Source of the DNA: Aneurinibacillus tyrosinisolvens
GTDB lineage: Bacteria; Bacillota; Bacilli; Aneurinibacillales; Aneurinibacillaceae
Reading direction: 5' to 3'
DNA length: 64,000 nucleotides
NCBI RefSeq assembly: GCF_001015055.1
Contig: NZ_BBWZ01000003.1
Location: 140,091-204,090, forward strand
Shown piece after piece: positions 28,218-38,893 of this stretch. The position numbers and the translations under genes were made by a program. Under the pieces are notes generated by a model. That model made no database searches. It had not been told where the DNA came from and saw only the letters and a program-made list of their open reading frames with translations. The stretch's first letter is position 1. Each line of letters begins with the position of its first letter.

Positions 28218-29396
28218 ATGAAACGAAAAGAATGCATAGCGATGCTCCTTGCCGGAGGGGAAGGGAAACGGCTTGGCCCATTAACAAAAAACATGGCAAA
28301 ACCGGCCATTCCATTTGGTGGAAAGTACCGAATTATCGACTTTGCGCTAAGCAATTGCAGCAATTCCGGAATCGATACGGTAGGTATATTAACGCAGTAT
28401 GAGCCCCTCGTTTTACACTCGTATGTCGGGATAGGCAGTGCGTGGGAGCTAGACCGCCAGAGCGGCGGCGTTACCCTTCTTCCCCCTTTTGTTAAGCAGG
28501 GGGAAAGCCGGTGGTATAAGGGCACAGCCCATGCAATCTATCAAAATATACATTTTGTTGAGCAGTATCATCCTAAATACGTCCTCATTATTTCCGGCGA
28601 TCATATCTACAAAATGAATTATACGGCGATGCTGCAATACCATGTGGAGAAGAAGGCGGAAGCGACCATCGGAGTCATCGAAGTGCCGTGGCGGGAAGCA
28701 AACCGGTTCGGCATCATGAGTGTTGATAAGCAATGCAGGATTACGGATTTTGCCGAAAAACCGGAATATCCGGACAGCAACCTGGCTTCCATGGGCATCT
28801 ATATTTTTACGTGGGATACGCTGAAAAGGCACCTGATGGACGATGCAGGGGACGAAGTATCGAGCCATGACTTTGGCAAGAACATTATTCCTGCTATGCT
28901 CCAGGAAGGGAGTAAAATGATCGCCTATCCTTTTCAAGGCTACTGGCGAGACGTCGGGACGATAGAGAGCCTGTGGGAAGCTAATATGGATTTGCTGGCA
29001 GATGAACCGCCGCTTGATTTATATGATAAGGACTGGCGGATTTATTCCTCAGCCGGGAACCTGCCCCCCCAGTACATTGCCCCGGAAGCTGCGGTGAACC
29101 GCTCGTTGATTAACGGCGGCTGTTCAATATATGGCGAAATTAACCACTCCCTCTTGTTTTCCGGCGTTTCGGTCGGGCCAGGGAGCGTGATTCACGATTC
29201 CGTCATTATGCCGGGTGTAAAAATCGGCAGGAATGTGAGCATTTATAAAGCGATTGTCGGGGAAGGCACCGTGATTGAGGACGGATGTACCATTGGCGGC
29301 AGCATAGGAACGAACTGTGAGATCACGGTGATTGGTGAACGCGGGCTTGTCAGGCACATACCGGTCTCGACGGAAAGGGCAGCCGGTTCGCAATGA
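28218..29396 (+). CDS. glgC: Glucose-1-phosphate adenylyltransferase
   Basis: Makes ADP-glucose, the sugar donor for glycogen synthesis. 392 residues: [20 protein letters not shown] (nucleotide-binding loop), [30 protein letters not shown], and a C-terminal left-handed beta-helix with hexapeptide repeats ([20 protein letters not shown]). Starts 14 bases after glgB; stop overlaps the region of the glgD start. Confidence 0.95.
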   Translation: MKRKECIAMLLAGGEGKRLGPLTKNMAKPAIPFGGKYRIIDFALSNCSNSGIDTVGILTQYEPLVLHSYVGIGSAWELDRQSGGVTLLPPFVKQGESRWYKGTAHAIYQNIHFVEQYHPKYVLIISGDHIYKMNYTAMLQYHVEKKAEATIGVIEVPWREANRFGIMSVDKQCRITDFAEKPEYPDSNLASMGIYIFTWDTLKRHLMDDAGDEVSSHDFGKNIIPAMLQEGSKMIAYPFQGYWRDVGTIESLWEANMDLLADEPPLDLYDKDWRIYSSAGNLPPQYIAPEAAVNRSLINGGCSIYGEINHSLLFSGVSVGPGSVIHDSVIMPGVKIGRNVSIYKAIVGEGTVIEDGCTIGGSIGTNCEITVIGERGLVRHIPVSTERAAGSQ

Positions 29397-29422
29397 AGAA
29401 ACGGGGGAGGGGCGGAACAAGC

Positions 29423-30532
29423 GTGAAAGATGTGATGGGAGTTATTAGTCTTTGCAATGAGGCAGACAGGCTGCAGGAGCTGACCCGGTTTCGCTGCACC
29501 GCATCCATTCCGTTTGCCGGCAGGTACCGGCTCATCGACGTCGTGTTATCCAATATGGTCAACTCAGGGATAGAAGATGTCGCAGTGTTTACCGGCCGTA
29601 AATATCGTTCCCTCATGGATCACCTGGGAAGCGGGCGGGAATGGGGGCTGGATAGAAAGCGCGGTGGATTATTTATCCTTCCCTACGCCTCCGTCTCAAG
29701 TGCGGGAGAGTATAAGGGTGAGCTCCATACGTTTCAAAGCCACCTGGACTATTTCCATCGCGGCAGCCAGAAATACGTCCTCATTGCCGGCAGCCGCGTC
29801 GTTTGCAAGATAGATTACCGCCGGGTCATTGAATACCATCAGAGCACCGGAGCGGATATCACAGTTGTGTACAAGGAGAGGGAAGTAGGGGATTCGCCCG
29901 CGCTGCGGGAAGTGAGTGTGCAGGAGGACGGAAGGATCGCAGACATGGAGGAACACCCGGGCGGAACGGGCGGAAACGGGTTGTCACTTGATATGTTTGT
30001 GATTGAAAAATCCCTTCTCCTAACGATGATCGAAGCATGCGTTGCGGGCGGCAGGTTTAATTTTGTCCGGGACGGGATTGTAAAAAACTGGAATGAGCTG
30101 AAGGTATATGGATACAGGCACCGCGGGTATACGGCGGTCATTGACACCATCCATGATTATTATTATGAAAGTTTACACCTGCTTCACCCTGAAGTATGGG
30201 AAAGCTTATTCTGCGAGCACAACCCGATTTACACAAAAGCAAAAGATGAGCCTCCGGTTAAATATGCGAGCGGCGCCCGGGTAGCGAATTCCCTCATCGC
30301 GAACGGCTGCATAATAGAAGGAACGGTAGAAAACAGCATTTTATTCCGCGGCGTAAAAGTAAAGAAAGGGGCACACATTGCAAACAGCATTGTGATGCAG
30401 CGCTGTGAAATCGGGGAAAACGCAGCCGTGCGCTGTACGATTCTTGATAAAGATGCAAAGCTGACCGCAGGGCAGATGCTGCTCGGTGACTGGGAACAGC
30501 CTGCAGTTATAGAGAAGAGGGCCGTCCTATAA
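29423..30532 (+). CDS. glgD: Glucose-1-phosphate adenylyltransferase, GlgD-type subunit
   Basis: A GlgC paralogue that pairs with GlgC and is thought to be regulatory: the N-terminal nucleotide loop is degenerate (MGVISLCNEADRLQELTRFR instead of LAGGxGxRLxPLT), so it should not be catalytic alone. The GTG at 29423, with the G-rich GGAGGGGCGG upstream, gives the usual KDVMGVISL start; an ATG at 29393 overlapping the glgC stop is the alternative. Left-handed beta-helix at the C-terminus (NSILFRGVKVKKGAHIANSI). Confidence 0.9.
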   Translation: MKDVMGVISLCNEADRLQELTRFRCTASIPFAGRYRLIDVVLSNMVNSGIEDVAVFTGRKYRSLMDHLGSGREWGLDRKRGGLFILPYASVSSAGEYKGELHTFQSHLDYFHRGSQKYVLIAGSRVVCKIDYRRVIEYHQSTGADITVVYKEREVGDSPALREVSVQEDGRIADMEEHPGGTGGNGLSLDMFVIEKSLLLTMIEACVAGGRFNFVRDGIVKNWNELKVYGYRHRGYTAVIDTIHDYYYESLHLLHPEVWESLFCEHNPIYTKAKDEPPVKYASGARVANSLIANGCIIEGTVENSILFRGVKVKKGAHIANSIVMQRCEIGENAAVRCTILDKDAKLTAGQMLLGDWEQPAVIEKRAVL

Positions 30533-30558
30533 TAGAGGAGAAGGAAAGGTTGAAGCAG

Positions 30559-31989
30559 ATGAAAATATTATTCGCCGCATCAGAGGCGGTCCCGTTCGTG
30601 AAAACCGGGGGCCTGGCTGATGTCATCGGCTCCCTGCCAAAAGAATTAAAAAACGACGGGCTTGATGTTCGTGTTATTCTCCCGAAATATGAGGACATCC
30701 CGGCCGAGTACCAAAGCCGCATGCGTAAAACGAAGGAGTTCATCGTTCCGCTCGGATGGCGGCGGCAATATTGTGGAATCGAAGAGATGCAGCATAATGG
30801 AATTCACTACTATTTTGTTGATAATGAATACTATTTTAAAAGAAACGGAATTTACGGTTTTTATGATGAAGCGGAACGGTTCGCCTACTTCTCCAGGGCC
30901 ATCCTTGAAGCGCTGCCTGCTCTTTCGTTTCAGCCTGATATTATTCACTGCCATGACTGGCATTCCGCTTTAGTCCCTTTGTTTTTACAGGCTGAATATC
31001 GCACTCTTCCCTTTTACGAGCAGATGCGAACCGTGCTGACCATACATAACCTGAAGTACCAGGGGATTTTCCCGCCGGTCGTTCTCGGTGATATCCTTGG
31101 TTTAGGAGAAGAGTATTTCACACAGGATAAGGTGGAATTTTACGGGGGCGTAAATTTTATGAAAGGCGGCCTTGTCTATGCCGATTTCTTAACGACCGTG
31201 AGCCCGACATATGCGAAAGAGATTCAGCAGCCTCACTATGGCGAAGGGCTGGACGGTGTGCTGTGCAAGCGCCGGGATCACTTACACGGCACCGTGAACG
31301 GAATCGATTATGAGGAGTACAATCCAGAGACAGACCCGCATGTTTTTTTTAAGGGCCCTGTGTGTGAGGCTTATAAACAAAAGAATAAAGCGATCCTGCA
31401 GGAGCAAGCCGGCTTACCGGTAAAGGAACGGACACCACTCATTGCCCTCGTCTCACGGCTTGTCGAGCAGAAGGGGATTGATCTGATTGCCTGTGTGCTG
31501 GAGGAAATGCTGGGGATGGACGTGCAGTTCATCATTCTTGGCACCGGGGAGCCAGTCTACGAGCGTTTGTTTAAGGAAGCCATGCGGCGGCATCCGGAGA
31601 AGCTAGCTGCGCAGACAACGTTTAGCGAAGGACTGGCAAGGAAAATCTATGCGGGGGCGGACATCTTTCTGATGCCGTCTAAATTTGAACCGTGCGGAAT
31701 CGGCCAGCTTATCTCCATGCGGTATGGAACGATTCCGGTCGTCCGGGAGACGGGCGGCCTGTATGATACCGTTGAGCCGTATAACGAGGAAACCGGGGAA
31801 GGAACCGGGTTTACCTTTGTCAATTATAATGCGCATGAAATGCTGGAGGCTGTGGGGCGTGCCGTACACACTTACAGGTGTTCGCCGTCATGGCAGAAGA
31901 TGATAGACAATGCGGGGAAATTGGATTCCAGCTGGAGACAATCGGCAAAGCAGTACAGCGCTTTGTATGAATGCTTGCTCACACCATGA
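30559..31989 (+). CDS. glgA: Glycogen synthase (ADP-glucose type, GT5)
   Basis: Adds glucose from ADP-glucose to the growing alpha-1,4 chain. 476 residues beginning MKILFAASEAVPFVKTGGLA, the KTGGL loop that binds ADP-glucose. HCHDWHSALVPL, NGIDYEEYNPETD and the catalytic C-terminal region PSKFEPCGIGQLISMRYG and RETGGLYDTV are all present. ATG at 30559 preferred to TTG at 30550, as GlgA normally starts MKIL. Confidence 0.95.
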   Translation: MKILFAASEAVPFVKTGGLADVIGSLPKELKNDGLDVRVILPKYEDIPAEYQSRMRKTKEFIVPLGWRRQYCGIEEMQHNGIHYYFVDNEYYFKRNGIYGFYDEAERFAYFSRAILEALPALSFQPDIIHCHDWHSALVPLFLQAEYRTLPFYEQMRTVLTIHNLKYQGIFPPVVLGDILGLGEEYFTQDKVEFYGGVNFMKGGLVYADFLTTVSPTYAKEIQQPHYGEGLDGVLCKRRDHLHGTVNGIDYEEYNPETDPHVFFKGPVCEAYKQKNKAILQEQAGLPVKERTPLIALVSRLVEQKGIDLIACVLEEMLGMDVQFIILGTGEPVYERLFKEAMRRHPEKLAAQTTFSEGLARKIYAGADIFLMPSKFEPCGIGQLISMRYGTIPVVRETGGLYDTVEPYNEETGEGTGFTFVNYNAHEMLEAVGRAVHTYRCSPSWQKMIDNAGKLDSSWRQSAKQYSALYECLLTP

Positions 31990-32002
31990 GGAGGAAAGAC
32001 GT

Positions 32003-34432
32003 ATGTTTTCCAGTAAAGAAGTTTTTAAAGAGGAATTTATTGAGAAATTAGAGAGCATGCAGGGAAAGACGGTAGAAGAAGCGACCAATATTGACAAATA
32101 TCAAGCGTTGGGACATATGATACGCGAGTATAGCAATAAAAATTGGATGGCTACAAACACATGCTATTTCGAGAAACATGAAAAGCAGGTGTATTATTTC
32201 TCAATGGAATTTCTCCTCGGCAAGCTCATGGAAAGCAATCTTATGAATCTCGGTGTACGGGGCGTATGTGAGGAAGGATTGCATGAACTGGGGATTCGGC
32301 TCGATGACATTGAAGCGCAGGAACCCGATGCGGGGCTTGGAAACGGGGGCCTTGGCCGGCTGGCTGCCTGTTTCCTCGATTCCCTGGCCTCGCTGCATCT
32401 GCCGGGACACGGCTGCGGCATTCGCTATAAGTACGGTTTGTTTGAGCAAAAGATTGTCGACGGGTATCAGGTTGAACTTCCGGAATACTGGCTGAAGGAA
32501 GGGAACATATGGGAAATACGCCGCTCCAATCTGGCGGTGGAGGTACGCTTCGGCGGAGAAGTACGGATGGAAGAGCAAAACGGACGGTGGTATTTTCTGC
32601 ATGAAAAATATGAATCCGTCCTGGCGGTTCCATATGACGTGCCGGTCATTGGCTATAAAAATAAAACAGTGAACACCTTGAGGCTATGGAGCGCGGAATC
32701 GAATATCCGCGACTTTGACTTCCAGACGTTAAATAAACGCGATTATCATAAAATATTAGAATATAAACGTTCCGTTGAATCGATTTCAGAGCTTCTGTAC
32801 CCGGATGATTCCAACCATGAAGGAAAGATTCTCCGGCTTAAACAGCAGTATTTTTTTGTGTCAGCCGGGCTGCAGAGCATTATCCGCAGCTATAGGAAGC
32901 TGGAGGACACATTGGTGGATTTTCACCGTAAAGTGGCGATTCATATCAACGATACACACCCGGCGCTGGCCATCCCGGAACTGATGCGCATTTTGATGGA
33001 TGAAGAGGGAATGGACTGGGATGAAGCCTGGAAGATTACCGTCCAGACGATATCCTACACGAACCATACAACGCTAAGCGAAGCGCTTGAGAGGTGGCCT
33101 GTTGATATATTTAAGCCGCTGCTCCCGCGCATCTACATGATTGTGGACGAAATAAACGAACGCTTCTGCCGGGAACTGTGGGAGAAGTACCCGGGCGATT
33201 GGGAACGCATCCACAAGATGGCGATCCTTGCTGACGGGCAGGTGAAGATGGCCCACCTGGCGATTGCAGGCAGCCACAGTGTGAACGGGGTGGCAGAGGT
33301 TCATACGGAAATTCTAAAGGCAAGGGAAATGAAGGAATTCTATGAACTATCACCGGATAAATTCAACAATAAAACGAACGGGATTACCCACAGGCGCTGG
33401 CTGCTTAATACGAATCCGCGCCTGGCTGGGCTTATAACAGAAACGATAGGAGACCGCTGGATTCAGCACCCGGCCGAGCTTCTTCATTTGCGAAAGGCGG
33501 CAAACGACAACTCATTTCAGGAGCGGACCGCGCAAATTAAACAGCAGAATAAGGAAAATCTGGCTCGTATGATTAAGGATAAAAGTGGGCTTCTCGTAGA
33601 CACCCAGTCGATTTTCGACGTGCAGGTTAAGCGGCTCCACGCGTACAAACGGCAAATTTTAAATGTATTGCATATTATGGACCTGTACAACCGGCTGCGC
33701 GCCAATCCGAATTTAGATACCGTGCCGCGCACGTTCATTTTCGGTGCCAAGGCGGCGCCCGGCTACCACCTGGCAAAAAGCGTAATTAAATTAATTAATA
33801 CCGTTGCGGCAAAGGTAAACCGGGATAAGACGATCCAGGGGAAATTAAAAATCGTGTTTCTCGAAAACTACCGCGTATCCCTCGCCGAAAAGATTATTCC
33901 GGCGGCAGATATAAGTGAGCAGATTTCTGCTGCCAGCAAAGAGGCTTCCGGCACCGGAAACATGAAATTTATGATGAACGGAGCCATTACGCTTGGAACG
34001 CTGGACGGAGCCAACGTGGAAATCCACCGGGAAGTCGGGGACAACAATATCTTTATTTTTGGCTTAACGGTAGAGGAAGCGCTGTCCTGCTATGCGGGCG
34101 GCGGGTACCGTGCGAAAGACATTTACAACCGTGACCTGCGCATAAAAACCGTGCTCGATCAGCTCGTCAATGGTTTCTTCTCCGATGATGGTGTTCAGTT
34201 CAACGATATTTATTACTCTCTGCTTACGAACAATGATGAGTTTTTTGTTTTAAAGGACTTCTCATCGTATGCCAGAGCGCACCAGATGGTGGACGATGCA
34301 TACCGCAATAAGAAAAGGTGGTATGAGATGAGCATTATAAACATCGCGCACTCCGGAAAATTCTCAAGCGATCGGACCGTTTCGGAGTATGCAGAACACA
34401 TCTGGAATATACATCCGGTGACAATAAGTTGA
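32003..34432 (+). CDS. glgP: Glycogen phosphorylase
   Basis: Releases glucose-1-phosphate from glycogen ends. 809 residues, GT35 family. AGGAGG lies 8 bases before the ATG at 32003, which follows the glgA stop by 13 bases. The PLP-binding lysine is in EASGTGNMKFMMNGA; other conserved parts are GNGGLGRLAACFLDSLA, NDTHPALAIPELMR and RLHAYKRQILN. So both synthesis and breakdown enzymes are in one transcript, as in B. subtilis. Confidence 0.95.
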   Translation: MFSSKEVFKEEFIEKLESMQGKTVEEATNIDKYQALGHMIREYSNKNWMATNTCYFEKHEKQVYYFSMEFLLGKLMESNLMNLGVRGVCEEGLHELGIRLDDIEAQEPDAGLGNGGLGRLAACFLDSLASLHLPGHGCGIRYKYGLFEQKIVDGYQVELPEYWLKEGNIWEIRRSNLAVEVRFGGEVRMEEQNGRWYFLHEKYESVLAVPYDVPVIGYKNKTVNTLRLWSAESNIRDFDFQTLNKRDYHKILEYKRSVESISELLYPDDSNHEGKILRLKQQYFFVSAGLQSIIRSYRKLEDTLVDFHRKVAIHINDTHPALAIPELMRILMDEEGMDWDEAWKITVQTISYTNHTTLSEALERWPVDIFKPLLPRIYMIVDEINERFCRELWEKYPGDWERIHKMAILADGQVKMAHLAIAGSHSVNGVAEVHTEILKAREMKEFYELSPDKFNNKTNGITHRRWLLNTNPRLAGLITETIGDRWIQHPAELLHLRKAANDNSFQERTAQIKQQNKENLARMIKDKSGLLVDTQSIFDVQVKRLHAYKRQILNVLHIMDLYNRLRANPNLDTVPRTFIFGAKAAPGYHLAKSVIKLINTVAAKVNRDKTIQGKLKIVFLENYRVSLAEKIIPAADISEQISAASKEASGTGNMKFMMNGAITLGTLDGANVEIHREVGDNNIFIFGLTVEEALSCYAGGGYRAKDIYNRDLRIKTVLDQLVNGFFSDDGVQFNDIYYSLLTNNDEFFVLKDFSSYARAHQMVDDAYRNKKRWYEMSIINIAHSGKFSSDRTVSEYAEHIWNIHPVTIS

Positions 34433-34456
34433 TCCCCGGGAAGGAGGGTGAGTTCG

Positions 34457-36393
34457 GTGAACGAACAGTGGATGGTTCATGATTCTTATGATACCCGGTT
34501 CAGAAATCCATTCGGCGCGGTACCTGCCGGACAGTCCGTCACCCTTCGCCTTCAAGTGCGGGAGCCGGAAGCGCCGGAGGTTGTTCTGCTTCGAATCGGG
34601 AAAGACGGAGCACAAATGCAGGACATTCAGATGCAGCCGGTGTGGAGCACGGATGGAAAAACGATGTTTGAGGCGGTTATTTCTGCTCCTGTGGAGCCCG
34701 GATGGCTGTGGTACTATTTCCTTTGCCAAAAAGACGGGCACACCTTTTATTATGGCAACAACAGTAGTGAATATGGCGGAAGAGGAGATATCTCGCACCG
34801 GGTTCCACCCCCCTACCAGATCACGGTATACCGGCATGGCGCGGCAACCCCTTCCTGGTTTAAGGAAAGCGTAATGTACCAGATTTTTGTTGACCGTTTC
34901 TATAATGGCTGCGAAGATGGCGCGGTGCTGCAGCCTAAAAAGGAATGCCTCCTCCACGGGCAGTGGAACAATACTCCCCTGTATATTCGCGATCCGAAAA
35001 CAAACCGGGTGATACGCTGGGACTTTTATGGAGGAAATCTGTACGGCGTGAAGAAGAAGCTGCCGTACCTGCAAAGCTTAGGCGTTAACGTTATTTATTT
35101 GAATCCGATTTTTGAGGCCCCGAGCAGCCACAAATACGATACGGCAGATTACCACCAGGTTGATCCGATGTTCGGCAGCAACGCGCTCTTCCAGGAATTG
35201 TGCCGGGAAGCGGAGACATTTGGCATTTCCATTATTTTAGACGGAGTGTTCAGCCACACAGGCAGTGACAGCCTGTATTTCAACAAGGAGGGCAGCTATC
35301 CCGCTGTTGGAGCGTACCAGTCGAAAGATTCGCCTTATTATAAATGGTATTGTTTCAAATCGTATCCGAATGAATACGATTGCTGGTGGGGGGTCGATGT
35401 GCTTCCAAATGTAAATGAGGAGGAACCTTCTTACCGCGATTTTATTATTCATGGTGAGGACAGTGTGCTGAAGCACTGGCAGCGTCTTGGAGCGAAAGGT
35501 TGGCGCCTTGACGTGGCTGACGAACTGCCGGATTCATTCATTCAACAATTCCGTGCCGTTATGAAACAGCAGGACGAGAACTCGATCCTGATCGGGGAAG
35601 TGTGGGAGGATGCCTCCAATAAAATCAGCTACGGTGAGCGGCGCGGCTATTTACTGGGGGATGAGCTTGATTCTGTCATGAACTATCCGTTCCGCCGCAT
35701 TGCGCTCGATTTTGTGCTCGGACACTGCGATGCGGGAGCGGCACACGCTGCGCTTATGAGTTTGTATGAGAATTATCCCCCCATCATTTCTACAGCCTTA
35801 TGAATCTCATTGGCAGCCATGATGTGCCCCGCGTACTGAGTGCACTGGCGGAGGCCATCCCACTGGATTTCCCTGCAGAGGAAAAAGAAGCCATCCCTCT
35901 CAAGAGGTTAAAGCTGCTAACGCTATGGCAAATGACGTTTCCCGGTGTTCCATGTGTGTATTATGGCGATGAAGCGGGGATGACGGGAGGGGATGACCCG
36001 ATGAACCGGGGGCCTTATCCATGGGGCTGCGAAAACAATGACCTCCTTGCCTGGTACCGCACTGTCATCGGGCTGCGAAACCGCTATGATGTGCTGGGTA
36101 CGGGGGAATGGTTTTCTTTCGCATTGGAGAACAATGTATACGGCTATGTGCGAAGCATTACAGACGGCTGCGATCGGTTTGGCCGGCCGAAACAGGACAA
36201 TACGGCGCTTCTTCTTTTTAACCGGGACCTGGTCAAAGAATGCACCGTTACGGTAGATTGCGGTGCGTGGGGGATTGAACGGCTGTATGACGTGCTTGAT
36301 AACGAGCGGGAAGTAAAAGTGGCTGGCGGAATACTAAGGCTGTCCCTTCGCCCTCTGGAAGGAAAAATTCTCGCCCAAAACGTACAGCGGTAG
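34457..36393 (+). pseudogene. GH13 neopullulanase/cyclomaltodextrinase-like enzyme, frameshifted
   Basis: Hydrolyses alpha-glucans, probably limit dextrins from glycogen breakdown. The GTG at 34457 lies 8 bases after AAGGAGGG. An N-terminal CBM34-type beta domain (about residues 1-125) precedes the barrel: YQIFVDRFYNG, SHKYDTADYHQVDPMFG, nucleophile Asp in GWRLDVADELP, Glu in LIGEVWEDAS. After ENYPP the frame runs into a stop at 35803; the continuation with the His-Asp pair (SLMNLIGSHDVPRVLS) and the C-domain is in the next frame. One extra C in the C6 run at 35777-35782 restores a ~645-residue enzyme, making an undercall likely. Last gene of the glycogen operon. Confidence 0.88.
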
Positions 36394-36460
36394 TTTTCTT
36401 TGGCAGTAAAATCGTTTATCGTAAAGAGAGAAACATAATTTAAACATACGGGAGAGAACA

Positions 36461-37573
36461 ATGGATTTTACAATACAGTTTCTTTCCTTTTTTGTTGTGC
36501 GCGTCGATGGACAGGGCGAACAGGCAGAAAAGGCTTTTAAACATTACCAAACAGTTGACGACACAGAATACGAAGCAAGTGAACTTAAAGATTTTCTTGA
36601 TGGAGAGTTTACACGAATCGCAAAGCGAAAGGTCGAAAGAAACCCGAAGTCCGAGCAGGTTCCCACGAAAATCGGCCGCTTTATCGTCGAGCCGGGATAT
36701 GACGTGGACAGCAATCCTGACTACAACATGTTTTCCCGGATCCGTAACGCGCAAACGAAGGATGAGTTTCATAAGCACAGCAACGAACTCGTACGGGCGT
36801 ACATGGATACAAGCGCCATCCGCGGTGGTGTCCTGCTTGTGGCTTCGGCTAAGCTGACGAAGTATTTCGATGAACCGTTTGTTTTTGTGCTGAAATGTGA
36901 CTTTGAGCAGAAAATTGCTTCCATTTCCGATGAAAGAAACATGATTCGCCAGGTGGAAATGGCGATTAACGCTAAGAACATGAAATCGATCCAATACCCG
37001 TATATGCCGGAAGAGGGGATGATCGAGGAGTGGGAGCTGAAAATCCACCAATCTTCCCATGCCCGTTACTTTGAGGATTTCCTCAAGTTTGTCGGATATG
37101 AGAAATCGATTCCTGAGATTGTGAATACGCAGGTATTCGAAATGGTCCACCAGTATATCGAAGAAAGCTATGAGAAGGAAAGCGAAGAGCGAAAGCAGGA
37201 AGAACAGGACGTTGAGCTATGGGCAGCCAGCGAGAAGCGCGAGCTGCAGCAGAAATGGTCTGCTGAACAGGTGAGGGAAGCTACCAGCTACCTCGTAGAA
37301 CAGAAGCCGGATTTGGAAATGAAACTAAAGCTTGACCATGTGTCAGTCAAAGCACTGCTTGCGGATTTCGGCGAAAATATCCACATTGCGAAAATGGCGG
37401 ATCGCTACGTCATTCTCATTGAGGGCGATATGTTCCAATTCGAGAAGGGAGTTTCACCTGTTGAATTGCTTCGGCCGGACCAGCTCGACTCGGTTTTGGA
37501 AAAAATCAAGGCAAAGAGCCACATGAGGGCTTCAGCCCCCTTTCACGCAAGCGACGATGAGCCGCCGTTTTAA
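36461..37573 (+). CDS. DUF3900-family protein
   Basis: A 370-residue soluble protein, start MDFTIQFLSFFVV with GGGAGAG upstream. The conserved stretches RKVERNPKSEQVPTKIGRF, DTSAIRGGVLLVASAKLTKY and IKSIQYPYMPEEGMIEEWEL match what I remember of the DUF3900 family of Bacillaceae. A Glu/Lys-rich helix (SYEKESEERKQEEQDVELW) links to a C-terminal beta domain. Overall layout recalls nucleoid-associated YejK-like proteins, but I would not claim that function. Confidence 0.7.
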   Translation: MDFTIQFLSFFVVRVDGQGEQAEKAFKHYQTVDDTEYEASELKDFLDGEFTRIAKRKVERNPKSEQVPTKIGRFIVEPGYDVDSNPDYNMFSRIRNAQTKDEFHKHSNELVRAYMDTSAIRGGVLLVASAKLTKYFDEPFVFVLKCDFEQKIASISDERNMIRQVEMAINAKNMKSIQYPYMPEEGMIEEWELKIHQSSHARYFEDFLKFVGYEKSIPEIVNTQVFEMVHQYIEESYEKESEERKQEEQDVELWAASEKRELQQKWSAEQVREATSYLVEQKPDLEMKLKLDHVSVKALLADFGENIHIAKMADRYVILIEGDMFQFEKGVSPVELLRPDQLDSVLEKIKAKSHMRASAPFHASDDEPPF

Positions 37574-37672
37574 AACAACCAGGGATTAAAAATGAATCAC
37601 CCGTTTCCTGCGTATATATTTCTTAAGATGGGTAATAGAAAGAAAAGAAATCATACAACAGGAGAGGGTACC

Positions 37673-38023
37673 ATGATCGTTGATTTTAAAAGGGCTGCTA
37701 TCGCCCGGCACACTAGAGATTACATGGATATCTACGTTGAGTACCAGATAGCTCGAAAACCCGCAAAATATTTACTTCATTCACGGAGAAACGATATCGC
37801 CCAGCGGTACGAATTTCTTTCCCTGAAGAAGTGGAACGAAAGTTCAGGGCAATATGAAGTCATTAGCGAGAATATTGAGCATTCTGAATATGAGATGATT
37901 GCTTTCCTTGCCTTACATACTGCGATTGGCTGCGATACAACGGACGAGCAGTTCTGGAGCATTATGAAAAAATTACGGATTGCACCAGCGCACCAGGAGA
38001 AACGAAAAACAGGCACCCTATAA
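37673..38023 (+). CDS. Hypothetical protein, 116 aa
   Basis: Start at 37673, where CAGGAGAGG precedes the ATG; the frame extends upstream but without a site. The protein is basic at first (MIVDFKRAAIARHTRDYMDI) with mixed helix/strand content, containing SLKKWNESSGQYEVISENI and the helix MIAFLALHTAIGCDTT. No named family recognised. Its stop codon lies inside the downstream terminator stem. Confidence 0.65.
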   Translation: MIVDFKRAAIARHTRDYMDIYVEYQIARKPAKYLLHSRRNDIAQRYEFLSLKKWNESSGQYEVISENIEHSEYEMIAFLALHTAIGCDTTDEQFWSIMKKLRIAPAHQEKRKTGTL

Positions 38024-38040
38024 AAGGATGCCTGTTTTTT
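38005..38040. terminator. Bidirectional Rho-independent terminator
   Basis: AAAACAGGCA(CC) pairs with (GG)ATGCCTGTTTT around CTATAAAA and ends in T6; on the other strand the A-rich arm also gives a T tract, so it serves the convergent minus-strand gene as well. Confidence 0.8.
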
Positions 38041-38151
38041 GCTGTGATCTTGCACATTCGGCTTGTAAAAAAACATGAGAATGGCCATAAAAGCGAGCAG
38101 GATAAATACCAGCATAAGAATAAGACGACGGACAAATTTTTTCTCCTCCAT
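38018..38151 (-). CDS. Small single-helix membrane protein, 3' end uncertain
   Basis: ATG at 38151 with GGGGGAGGG four bases upstream. The product begins MEEKKFVRRLILMLVFILLA, one membrane helix, followed by FFYKPNVQDHSKKQ. As written the frame stays open to 37777 through the neighbouring gene, giving a nonsense tail. One extra A in the run that reads T6 on the plus strand (38035-38040) would end it at 38018 inside the terminator, after ~44 residues. I think that is the true form. Confidence 0.45.
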
Positions 38152-38186
38152 GCGTCCCTCCCCCTTATTATGTTTTTTCCATTATA

Positions 38187-38681
38187 CTATATTTCGAGCG
38201 GTACCATGGACATGGCCGCCTGTTTTCCGCTCACCCGGATTCCTTTATCCTGCCTGCCGCAGTTTTTTAGATCGCCGGCCATACGTTTCAGGAGTTCCGA
38301 AGCCCGCGCTGCTTCATTCCCTTTTTGAAGCCGGACGATAAACTCAACCTGATCGCCTGAGCGCAAAATTTTCTCTGCCTGTCTTAGCTTCGTTTCGTAA
38401 TCATGGACTTCAATCGATGCACTCAGCCTGATTTCCTTCACCTTCGGCCCTTTTTCTTTTTTCAGCTTTTGCTGCTTCTCCTTCGTGATTGCTTCCTTTG
38501 CTTTTTTGTAATCGACAAGTTCACACGGAGGAGGGCTGGATGATAAGGATGTACATACAAGGTCAACCTTTAATTGTTTGGCCATGCGAAGCGCCTCTTT
38601 AAGAGAAACAATGCCGAGGTCCTCTCCGTTTACTCCCTTCAGCTCCACTTCGGACGCTTTTATCTTTTCGTTCATAATCAT
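38187..38681 (-). CDS. Translation initiation factor IF-3 paralogue
   Basis: Binds the 30S subunit and controls start-codon selection in the IF-3 family. 164 residues from the ATG at 38681 (AAAGGA nine bases upstream; the ATG at 38690 abuts the site). N-terminal domain MIMNEKIKASEVELKGVNGE, a Lys-rich linker (KEKQQKLKKEKGPKVKEIRL), and the C-terminal domain with KILRSGDQVEFIVRLQKG. It is not next to rpmI-rplT as standard infC is, and the C-domain is divergent (a short SSSPPPCELVDYKK hinge and a VSGKQAAMSMVPLEI end). So I read it as a second, specialised IF-3. Confidence 0.85.
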   Translation of the reverse strand: MIMNEKIKASEVELKGVNGEDLGIVSLKEALRMAKQLKVDLVCTSLSSSPPPCELVDYKKAKEAITKEKQQKLKKEKGPKVKEIRLSASIEVHDYETKLRQAEKILRSGDQVEFIVRLQKGNEAARASELLKRMAGDLKNCGRQDKGIRVSGKQAAMSMVPLEI

Positions 38682-38893
38682 CGTAAGCATTCCTTTCGTT
38701 CTTCTTTATCCATAAGTGGATTGTACTGGAGTATTTGGGCGTATGCAATGGTATATAGGCTTTCTGCTATGGAATAACTACCCATTTTCTCTGCATTTTA
38801 CGTTTGTGAGTAAACAATGGAGCCTCACTTGATTACCATAGTAATAAGAAGACATGGCACCGAACGAAATAAATTGTGAGGTGATGGGAGGGT

